From Pigoraptor vietnamica (lineage: Eukaryota; Opisthokonta; Filasterea), in NCBI GenBank assembly GCA_943704525.1, contig CALSCQ010001763.1, positions 1 through 17,500 on the forward strand: 17,500 nucleotides of DNA, read 5' to 3'. Positions 9,359 through 17,500 of this stretch are shown piece after piece (the stretch's first letter is position 1; every line of letters starts with the position of its first letter). The translations under genes and the position numbers were made by a program. The notes beneath the pieces are model-generated. The model was not told where the DNA came from. It did not search any database and saw nothing but the letters and a program-made list of their open reading frames with translations.

Positions 9359-11377
9359 ATGGACCAAGAGCTTGTTTGCAACCTGCCGAAGTGTAGGAAG
9401 CGCATTACGGGGCGCGCTTGGGTATGCGTGCTTCGACTCACCAAGAAATGCACGTTTTGTGACTTGGCGTTCTAACTGTGGTCGCCGTGCGCCACGTTCC
9501 CATCCTTCTCAAACAGGTCACATCGTGCTCTCGTGGGTGTTGTCTTACTCAAGAAGGGTCAAAAAATCTGTGGATCCACTCGACAGACTGTCACTGTTAT
9601 TTGCGTTTCCCTTTTCACGATGCCTTTTTGCTTGCAGACATCTTCTGCGGAGATGACGGCGAACGCGAAGTCTCCAAGCTGCTCGTCTGCCCGTGCTGTG
9701 AGTGCGACTCCACCGTGGTTGTGTGCCTGTGTTGCGCGATGATGCGTAGGAGGGAATCCACTTGATGAATGACCGTGTTTTTACTTGCAGGCGAGAGCAG
9801 CCTCACCGGCATGTACGACGTGATGCGCACGGACGTCTCTCCTAGCGAGCCGTACAAGTCGGTGCGTGATTGCGCTTACTTTGTGCAATTGGGCAATCGC
9901 TTTTTTAAGCTATGACAGTGTGTATGAACGGCTGTCTTGGTCCTTCGTGGTTGCAGATGATCCTCGCTGGGCAGCGACCCGAGAACATTATGGAGATTGC
10001 GAGCCGCGCGCTCTCCTTCTGGACCTATCAGGTGCAGCGCAGAATTCGTTTGTTGCGCTGCTGAATTTTGACTTGTGCGTGTATGAGGCGCGAATCGTGG
10101 TGATGGGGTTACAGTGTGGGGCCGTGTGTATTTGGGTGCTGTTGCGATGCGATGCAGGACGCAATGTGTGGGACTGTCTGACACTGTCGTCTGTTGGCGC
10201 GGACAGCAACACCAGGAGCTGAGGTACCTCGAAAGCGCGGTGGGCAAGGCGAAGGAGCTCGCCATCAAGATGCAGCAGCAGTACGACCACACTGTCGCGG
10301 CGTTCAACAACGAACTCGCGGGTGTGTGTGTGCGTCACTCTTTTGTGTGTGCGTCACTCTATGTGTGCGTCACTCTTTTGTGCGTGCGTCACTCTTTTAT
10401 GAATGCCGTAATGGTAGGGCCACACATCTTTTCATGATGCTTATTCTCATCACTTGGCCCACCTCCACCCAAACAGCCCTCAAGGCGCAGCTCTCAGGTA
10501 ACCTTTTCTCTAGCAATGGCCATGTTGAAGGCTATCGAGTCATATGTCCTTGCCCTGTTATTGGACAGCCACGGACGCCGAGCTTCAGACGGAGAAGGCG
10601 CGCACGCATGAACTCTCCGAACGCCTCTCGGAGAAGGCGCGCCAGCACCAGAAGCTGCAGGTGAGCGTGTGTGCTTGACATGATGCCACAACGGTCGTTG
10701 AAGAGCAATATCTTGACTTGGTGTGTATCGCACGTCCGCACAGAGCCTGTATGACTCTCTCCGCCGCCGCTCGATCGGCCATTCGGCTGCTCCTTCACGC
10801 GTATGCATGCAAGGAAGCCAGGGAGAGGTGCGCTGCCGACGCCGTTTGCGCATCCGACGTTTAAACACAGCATGGCATTCACCGGCTACGACACTCGTTA
10901 TCAATTTCAGGACGGCATGGGCGCGCGGTCGCCGTTCAACGGGCCTTCGACAGATCCAACTGTCGAGAACATCCCACCGCACATGCGTCACGCGCAAGGC
11001 ATGGGTGGACCTCGGTATGGCCCTGCCCACATGGACGTTCCGGTAGGCGCGGAGGGTGCGCCCCAGCGCCGCGCCCCGATGGCCCCGACGGACATCTACA
11101 ACCGCCCGTTTGTCCGCGCTGACGGTGCGTGCAGAGAGACCTCTTGTGGTGACAGTGCTGGGTAGCTCAGCAGAGTTCGCGCTCGATCACTCTGTAGGTC
11201 GCCGGGGCGGTGATATGCACGATATGCGCGAAATGCATCCGCAGGAGCACGAGAATCCGGCCGACGGTGCGTCATATGATGAGAAATGTGTTTCGACTTG
11301 CCGCTTCTCAACCAACTGTTATTTCCGTCGCAGATTTCCAGCTGCAGCCGAACCTCCGCCCTACGAATGCACGCTGA
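9359..11377 (+). CDS. HEI10: HEI10/CCNB1IP1, RING E3 ligase of meiotic crossovers
   Basis: Twelve exons: 9359-9421, 9517-9532, 9638-9697, 9791-9861, 9957-10031, 10207-10321, 10477-10497, 10569-10660, 10744-10800, 10911-11124, 11198-11266, 11334-11377; 298 residues (human 277). Exon 9 could instead end at 10827, also in phase, adding nine residues. HEI10 marks and matures crossover sites on the synaptonemal complex, acting as a SUMO/ubiquitin ligase. The RING uses C7, C12, C25, H27, C30, D32 or D33, C44 and C47 (CNLPKC...CSHIFCGDDG...CPCC). It is followed by the family block TDVSPSEPYKSMILAGQRPE and ASRALSFWTYQ. A coiled coil at about 96-175 aligns without gaps to the animal protein and ends in QHQKLQSLYDSLRRRSI. 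The tail (about 190-298) is rich in Gly, Pro and Met and poorly conserved, ending DFQLQPNLRPTNAR. The first ten exons are firm; the tail exons rest on phase and codon use. Confidence 0.9.
10327..10398 (+). repeat. Minisatellite in HEI10 intron 6
   Basis: Four tandem copies of a 16-19 bp unit built on GTGTGCGTCACTCTTTTGT lie directly after the GT donor at 10322. Copies differ by one or two bases and by a small length change (the second lacks part of the T run). The array lies inside the 155-bp intron 10322-10476, so it should not affect the protein. Confidence 0.8.
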
Positions 11378-11522
11378 ATATCCCCTTCCGATCGCACCAA
11401 ATTTTTGGCATAGTCGTCGCAAGTACTTAGTGTGTCGCGTGCGCTCGTGTTCTTACATACAATTTATGCGCTGGAAGCCGTGCGTGCGATGCCAAACCGC
11501 ACGGACGTCTCTTTTGCACAGT
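11378..11522. other. Convergent intergenic spacer, HEI10 / TERT
   Basis: 145 bp between the HEI10 stop (TGA, 11375-11377) and the TERT stop (TGA, minus strand 11525-11523). The minus strand carries TGTAAG at about 11450, and the plus strand has AAATTTTT near 11399. Both 3' UTRs must end here or overlap, so antisense tails are possible. No gene content was seen. Confidence 0.5.
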
Positions 11523-14500
11523 TCAATAGAGAATGTGCTGGAACGCTGAAGACATAGTGCGCGCGACGTCGGATCGCACGAGCGCAACAAACGCCCTCGA
11601 CGGCGCCCGCACGACCTCCGCCGACCCAGTGTATCTTCCCACACGGCTCGCCCTGGCGCCCCTCTGCAGCCGCCGCTTTGCCGTGCGAAGGATGTCGAGA
11701 AGGGGCGCGTGGTCCGTCTGCCTCCGCGACAGCACGTCGATGAAGGCTGTGACACCGAGCCTATGGCCGAAGTAATGCGATGTGAGTGTCCGATCAGCTC
11801 AAGTCAATAGTCGGTTGTCCACCGAATTCATATGCAATGTGAGACAAAAAGCGATACAATTCGCCACTGCCGGAGTGAGACACACACCGCGCCCTTCAGC
11901 AAGACAACAGAGCATACAAACACCTCTGTATGGTGTTCCAAAGATCACTGCAACACGCACAGCACCGACACCCACCACATTGTCTCGTCCCGCGACGGCC
12001 CCGGACACCCCGCCGCGCCCTTCATCGCCGCGAGCCTCTGCCTCACGAGGCTGTGGAGGTACGATATGGCCCCAAAGACGGCGGCTGCGCGTGCGCATGT
12101 CGTTAGTGGGTTGGGTGTGAGTGGCACTGTTGGCATTGTCATACTGTTCAACAACAGCCCTATGACTCGCACGCGTACAGACACCGCGCAAACGTCTATA
12201 GCCCAGCGACGAAGTACAAGGGGTACCCACATGCAAAGAAGCGCGGGTTCGACGCCGTGCGCTGCGCGGGCGGCAGTGCGCGCACGTGACAGTGGAACTT
12301 GATGGCTGCGATGAGGAGCATCTCGCGAATGTTCGCGCGCACCGTTACGGAGGCATTGACACGCGGATCAATGAGGAGAGGGTGGCACTTGGGCTTCAGG
12401 AACCTGCGGGTGGCGTCACGTGGGGCTGAGTCCGATTGATCACACGCGGGAACGGCCGTGGCAGCTAAACGAATAACAGGCACATTATACAACGCAGTTG
12501 TGCTCAGACGCTGCGTACACGCAACGACGAAGCACAACAACACGCACTTCCCCCCATAACATGGCATCGCACACTCACTGCATGATCTTTCCCGGCAGGT
12601 TGAGCCCCGGGGAGCCAGCGCGATCGACCGTGAGCGTGTCCGTCATGTCTGCAACGGGCACAAAGTGCACGTGTCAGCTACTTCAAAGCTTCGCCCTTCT
12701 ACCTTGTGTTCCCGACAGCCCACGCACGCTTTGACGCATGCTCCACACAGTAGGTGATACGCACATATGCCGACGTAGCGCGAGTAGTCCGCGCGGATTT
12801 CGAGAGTGTCGCAGTCGATGAGAAGGCCACACCACGGAAACATCCGCCGCCCTCCCTCGGCTGCAATCGGAGTCGTCAGTCGCCAGTACAGGCGTGAGTC
12901 AGCATGTGCGCTTCTGTGTTAGGAGGGTGTATGTGTGTGTGTGTGCGTGTCTGTTTGTGCATGCGTGCGTGCGTGTGCGTTGCGTGTTTGCGTGTGTAAG
13001 TGCTCACTTACCTGGGCGTATTTGGCGCAGAGCGCGGCCACGGAAGTGCATGGGCGCGCTGACGACCGTCTTGTCCGGATTCACGAAACATCCGTATTCG
13101 GGGATGCCTGCCGCAAGAACACTTTCAGTTACTAAGTCCACGAAGCAGCACTCTTGACCACACTTTGCATCATACACACGCAGAGATTCTCACGCGCGCA
13201 ACAAAGCTCCGGCACAGCTCCGCGTCCACGACGCACATTCGAACACCACAACGAAAATGACCTTGTCGGAAACACGGCGCACAGAAAACGCACCCGCGTG
13301 CATGAGGTCGCTGAACTCCGTGGCAAGCGACCGCGACGTCGTGATGAGCAGGAAATCGTCCACGAGACGCAGAAGCACCTGAGTCACATGAGAGTGAGAG
13401 TGAGTGAGAGAGCAGCTATTGCCGACCCCGCACCGACTACGACGCATCGCCCAACGGTCCAACGCCATGTCCCGTTCGCAAAGTTCATGCCCCCACCACG
13501 AACGCACTACAAAACACAATGATCAATGTGTGTGTCGAGCGTGTGCGTGCACGGGCGACGCACCCCGTCCGTGGGCGGAATGTAGGGGAGGTGCTGGCTC
13601 TCCATGTCGCCGTAGAAGTAGCTACACAGGAGCGTCGAGATGACCGAACCCTGCGAGATGCCCGCCTTCTGCGTGTAGAACCGACGGCCGATCTGTCGAG
13701 AGCGAGCTGTCAGGACTACATGCTCATCTGTCTAGCAACGTTATATTGTGTGTACGTGATGGGGGATTATATCTGTGTGTCGGCGAATATCTGTGCGTCT
13801 GAGAGGCGGGCGTGCGTGCGTACGTGCGTGCGTGAATATTGCGTGCAAGTGTGCGTGTGCGTGTGTGGAGCAGCTTGCCTTGATCACGTTCCGGAATATG
13901 TGCTCGCGGAGAATTTCGAGGAGACCGTCGCGGTCCAAGTACTGGTTGACCACCTGCACAGCCCATGCAGACGCAACGAGTGTCAGCGGGCAGCGTAAAT
14001 AAGAGTGCTCGGCGTGACGCAACAAAATACAATGTGCGAGATGCAAAGTGAACATCGTGTGCATAAATCTATCGGAATTCCAATGTGTACGTGGAGTGAC
14101 GGACATCCTGGCCGCAGTGCGCGTTCACCTGATCACAGAGAACGCCCTGTCGTAGGCCGCCGTTCGCAGTGATTTCCTTCGCCACGTCGACAAACTGCAC
14201 GAACTCGCCTGCGTCGAAACAGAGGCGCGCTCAACACAACTCGTTACGCACGCGCAAAAAGCACATAAGCGGAGACAAAGAGGATGAAATGATATGGGGT
14301 AATTGCGAGGGCGCACAGTAACAACCGCGAACGCGATTCGCCGAGGGCAGCCGTTGCGCACCTGTGGAGGAAACGCGGCGTCGAAAATCCCTTCGCACGC
14401 GCCCACCCGCACTGACGAGCACAGAGTAGCGCCGAAGCATGTATTCGTCCTACGCAATCGGCGGGAGGGCAAGGTTGAGACAACGCGCACGTGCCGCCTG

Positions 14501-14832
14501 AGCTCTGTTATAAACATGTAACCGCTCCTAGACCAATGACCAGAAACAGAAAAGTTCTGAGCGCCACAGCGAACAAGGGACGCGCGGTGGTGACGTCAGT
14601 GTGCGTCACTGCACATCGCACCTCGGCGACGATGCGCCCAACAATTTCGAAGAGCTTTTCCTGGCGAATCGAGTCGAAGGCGCCCCGGATGTCAAGACCG
14701 ACAAAGAAGAGCGGGCTGCGGTGGGGCTCGTCAGTCGGGCACGTACCGCACTCACTAGGAAGGTACGCAAAGGCACACACACACACACACACACACATGC
14801 ACGCACACTCACGCGCATGCGCACGCAGGTAT

Positions 14833-14865
<33 letters not shown>

Positions 14866-17500
14866 AGAGGAAGAAATCGATACAGTCAGCAAGGCAGCAT
14901 GTACTGCACACGCAGCTCACCAGCCACCGCCCCGCGCCTTCCACGACGTGACGAACGGCAGCAGCTTCGCGTGAATGTCGTCCTGGCCAAATACAGAGGC
15001 ACCAAGAGCGCGCGTGTGCCGCTTCTGCAATTTTCGCTCAATGAGACCCAGTGTGCACTGCACGTGCAGTCAGAGGACACGGAAACACATGCAAGGTACT
15101 GACGAGTGAGACGAACGCAAGAACATCGCACGAAGCGTGCATATACAACGGAGTCGCACACAGGGCCAATAGTCCCGACAGAGCACACTCCACGAACATC
15201 ATACGAGGCGTGTGCGCACAACGGAACCGTACACAGTTCCCAAGTCGACAGAGCGCACGCACCTTCTCGTACGTCATGACTTGGAACGAGTGCTGCAGAA
15301 GCGCGTTGATCGACAGCGGCGAGCTCTTCTTTCCAAACAGCTGCAAAGCAATGAAAACACAACAAATTAAAGACGCATAGGGACACACAAGAAGGGAAGA
15401 GGGTTAAAAAAGTGGCACACTGGGATTCGAACCTTCGTCTGCTTGCGGCCCATGTTGACGATTGGGCGGAGTCCGGTGGGCTTGGGCACGAGGCGCAGGT
15501 ACGAAAAGCCGAGCGAGCGGTTTGCGAGGGTCGCAATCGCCTCGTCCTTCGAAGATGAAAGAGAAACGCACGTGACAGTCAGAGTGAGGATTGAGGCTGG
15601 CACACAGAAGGCACACACGTGCGAATGAGATGAAGAGAGAGACAAACAACAGTGAGCAGTTAACAAAACACAAACACAAACACGCACACGAACAGGCGTT
15701 GACACATTGCTCTGCGCGTGAGTGTGAGCCACCTTGGGAAGGGGTGCAAAGAGTTCGCTCTTGATGGCCGCCATGTTTGTGCCGTAGATCTTGTTCCACA
15801 GGCGCTTGCGATAGTAGAACATGCGGTTGCGATAGGGCGCGCTCTCCGTGACGTAGAAGAAGGACTGCGTGCAAACAACATTGTGCGAAATGAGCTCATA
15901 GAACATGTGCACGTGCGTGTGTTTGTGTGCGAGTGCTTGTGTGTGTGTGTGTGTGCGTGTGTATGTGTGTGTGCGTGTGTGTGCGCGTGTGTGTGTGTGT
16001 CTGTGTGCGTGTGTGTGTGTGTGTGTGTGGCGTGCGTGTGTGCGTGTGTGCGCGTGCGCGTGTGTGTGTGTGTGTGTGTGTGTCTGCGTGTGTGTGTGTG
16101 TGTGTGTGTGGCAAAATCAACAGAGGCGCGCACGTGCCTCGATGAGAGGGGCGACGAAGCCCTCAAAGAGCCAGCGGATGAATGCGACGAGCAGGCGCTG
16201 CTGTGCCACGTGACCGTTACGCTGCGCCGGGCTGCCCTTAAGCCAGCCGCAATCCAATGTCTGCGTGGGTTGGGGGAGGCGATAAGACCTCTGCGACGTG
16301 CACAAACGCGCGAGTAACGTCGAAGCATTAGCAACACACAACGCAACACAACGCACGCAAGTAATAACGGACACACCTTGAAGCCCGTCGTAACGAGCTG
16401 GACGGCAAACCGCTCGTACTTCTTCAGGCTCACAAAGAGTCCAACGGCTGCGAAGAACGGAGATTCAAGTCGGGTGAGGCTCACCGATAACCCAATGTCG
16501 CCACAGTCTTCTACGCGCATCAGCCTAAAGTGAGGGTGAAGGCTTTCAATCGACTTCAAATTGCAACGGCCGTACGCCTGCTGAACTCACGTACTCTCTC
16601 GCACGCACGCGACAGGACACTGCGCACTCACCGCGTTCAACGACGGCCCTGTTGTGCGCCGATCCCCACGTCCCCAACGGAAAGACCTTGCGCATGGTGG
16701 CCACAATGAAAGACGTCACCTGCGACCGAAGATGGCCCGAGTGTGTACGCGCAAAAATTATTGGAATTCACCAGTCTAGAAAATGCATATAGAGAGAACA
16801 ATCTCTTGCTCACTCACACCGCATGCACACGGGAGAGGTCGCACACACACGCGGACACTCGCACACAACGCACGGCTACCATGGCCCGCCCTTCACCTGC
16901 TGGTACGTGCTGTACTTTGTGATGAGGTCCTCGTGACGCAACGATCGCCCCGCTGTTCCCCGCGACGGCTCCTTAGCAGTGTCCGCCTGTTCGCGCGCAC
17001 GCGCTTGCGGCGCCGTGTTACGCACATCAACGTTGGGGCCGTGCTCTTCCAAATCGCTGTCGCTGTCACTTCCACTCTCCTGCGTGTTGTACCCCCCGTC
17101 GTCGCCAGCTTCGTTCTTGCCGGCTGGAGCCTCTTCCCTGCACACCGTTGACTGCCAGTTGCAGCACGTGAGATTCTTGCGCATGCACACAAGATGAATG
17201 GGCACAAGGAGGGGCATCCGTACACGGAGCGCAGCAGGCAACGACACTGTACAGGAATGTCAGCAAACAGAGCCGTACAGAAAAAAACAACTCTACGCAG
17301 GAGCTCACCTCCAGCTCGGGTGGCAGCGGGGCGCGAAGGTTGGCGACGGCCACATAAGCGCACTTGCGGTGCCGTTTGAGCGCGCGCACAACAATTTTCT
17401 CGAGAGGCACGAGACGTCCTTCGGAACGCACGGCCTGAATGAGCGCAACGTAACGGGTAAGACGCGGTAATGGAAAAATGGCGAGAGCACGGACGACACG
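11523..17500 (-). CDS. TERT: Telomerase reverse transcriptase, N-terminus beyond the window
   Basis: Twenty-one exons (minus strand, 5' to 3'): 17500-17309 (open at the edge), 17151-16897, 16719-16632, 16447-16377, 16260-16138, 15864-15733, 15546-15433, 15340-15263, 15024-14921, 14715-14622, 14449-14362, 14208-14129, 13953-13879, 13692-13564, 13378-13294, 13107-13012, 12860-12765, 12648-12579, 12403-12231, 12084-11976, 11760-11523. They join in phase to 2490 nt, 829 residues plus TGA. TERT copies the telomerase RNA template onto chromosome ends. Seen in order: CP-like KRHRKCAY; an acidic linker; QFP block ([15 protein letters not shown]); T motif SFFYVTES; motifs 1-2 ([16 protein letters not shown]); motif [12 protein letters not shown]; the insertion-in-fingers domain; motif B' [12 protein letters not shown]; motif [10 protein letters not shown]; motif [10 protein letters not shown]; thumb ([11 protein letters not shown]) and C-terminus ending AFQHILY. 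All three catalytic aspartates are present (codons at 14693-14691, 13360-13358, 13357-13355). The acceptor of the second listed exon and the 5' limit of the first are least certain. The TEN domain, if present, is outside the window. Confidence 0.93.
12926..13000. repeat. TG-rich tract in a TERT intron
   Basis: Plus-strand TG/CG alternation fills most of the intron 12861-13011, between the exons encoding motif D and motif E. Similar but shorter TG runs occur at about 13800-13866 (TERT intron), 7585-7625 (phosphodiesterase intron) and 6760-6800 (Hsp20 intron). TG/CA enrichment is therefore a general property of introns in this genome. Confidence 0.75.
13693..13878 (-). other. Inferred GC-AG intron in TERT before motif B'
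   Basis: The upstream exon reads ...FRNVIK and the downstream exon [16 protein letters not shown]. Joined exactly there, they align with vertebrate TERT without gaps. The donor is then AAG|GCAAGC, which fits the known GC-AG consensus. A GT donor nine bases upstream (AAC|GTGATC) keeps frame but deletes three residues of the aligned region. The intron is 186 bp. Confidence 0.7.
14774..14860. repeat. Two CA microsatellites in a TERT intron
   Basis: (CA)n at 14774-14797 and (AC)n at 14833-14860 are separated by a 35-bp GC-rich spacer. Both lie in the intron 14716-14920 upstream of the motif A exon. In the TERT transcript they read as TG repeats. Confidence 0.9.
15121..15258. repeat. Imperfect tandem duplication (about 70 bp) in a TERT intron
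   Basis: Copy 1 (about 15121-15188) and copy 2 (about 15194-15258) share the ordered blocks GAACATC, CGA(A/G)GCGTG, ACAACGGA, CACA(C)AG and CGACAGAGC, with small indels; the offset is 70-73 bp. Copy 2 abuts the splice donor at 15262 on the minus strand. Both copies lie inside the intron 15025-15262. Confidence 0.7.
15865..16137 (-). other. Inferred GC-AG intron in TERT before the T motif
   Basis: The exon ending ...FVAPLIE joins SFFYVTES, which is gap-free against other TERTs. This needs the donor GAG|GCACGT. The nearby GT (GGCAC|GTGCGC) would shift frame, because both acceptors available downstream are phase 0. The 273-bp intron is mostly a CA tract on the transcribed strand. Confidence 0.7.
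15911..16110. repeat. 200-bp TG/CA purine-pyrimidine tract
   Basis: Almost uninterrupted alternating TG (plus strand), with CG steps and a few breaks (for example TTTGT, TATGT, GGCGT). It lies wholly inside the GC-AG intron of TERT, where the transcript reads CA repeats. Such tracts are polymorphic and can adopt Z-DNA. Open frames across it (VCVCVC or THTHTH) are artefacts of the repeat. Confidence 0.9.

Noticed and set aside
10327-10398. CRISPR-like or functional direct repeats
   Set aside because: The units are contiguous with no unique spacers and sit in a spliceosomal intron of a nuclear gene, so this is a simple minisatellite.
15410-15500. A tRNA gene on the minus strand, suggested by GTTCGAATCCC and a T-run
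   Set aside because: The T-stem does not pair properly, no A-box or cloverleaf can be drawn, and the upstream part is conserved TERT coding sequence (motifs 1-2).
15718-16317. Frames encoding long VCVC, THTH or CVCV runs
   Set aside because: These are translations of the TG/CA microsatellite inside a TERT intron, not proteins.
11523-17500. Non-LTR retrotransposon as source of the reverse-transcriptase motifs
   Set aside because: The T motif, QFP region, insertion-in-fingers domain, FPWCGLLID and TERT thumb are all present. The gene is split by many introns, and no endonuclease, poly(A) tail or target-site duplication is seen.

Overview
The window is nuclear DNA from a GC-rich, intron-rich microbial eukaryote. 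Five of the six genes can be read through only by removing short spliceosomal introns, mostly 75-280 bp. Coding regions favour codons ending in G or C. TGA, TAA and TAG all serve as stops, so the genetic code looks standard. Introns are full of TG/CA runs. The gene content implies respiring mitochondria (SURF1), meiotic crossing-over (HEI10) and telomerase-maintained telomeres (TERT). I cannot place the organism in a named lineage from this sequence alone.

Layout. 36-4085 (-): one intronless 1349-residue gene that joins a dead protein-kinase domain, a long armadillo (ARM) array, an F-box and leucine-rich repeats (LRRs). 4608-6034 (+): SURF1, seven exons, a cytochrome c oxidase assembly factor. 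6414-7052 (+): a small heat-shock protein with one intron and a TATA box. 7220-8936 (-): a class-II cyclic-nucleotide phosphodiesterase, five exons, with a predicted signal peptide. 9359-11377 (+): HEI10/CCNB1IP1, a RING-type meiotic crossover E3 ligase, twelve exons including a 16-nt and a 21-nt micro-exon. 11523-17500 (-): the C-terminal 829 residues of telomerase reverse transcriptase in 21 exons; its N-terminus lies beyond the right edge.

Genes are close together. SURF1/pseudokinase and HEI10/phosphodiesterase are divergent pairs sharing about 420-520 bp. Hsp20/phosphodiesterase and HEI10/TERT converge with about 145-170 bp between stops. I see no operon-like logic: these look like unrelated single-copy nuclear genes packed together, although HEI10 and TERT both serve chromosome maintenance.

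The most unusual items are the pseudokinase-ARM-F-box-LRR fusion and the TERT gene. The TERT gene has 20 introns in 2.5 kb of coding sequence and two inferred GC-AG introns. One of these carries a very long CA-repeat tract just downstream of its weak donor. All exon models were made by eye, from frame continuity, splice dinucleotides and remembered family alignments. No search or RNA evidence was available.
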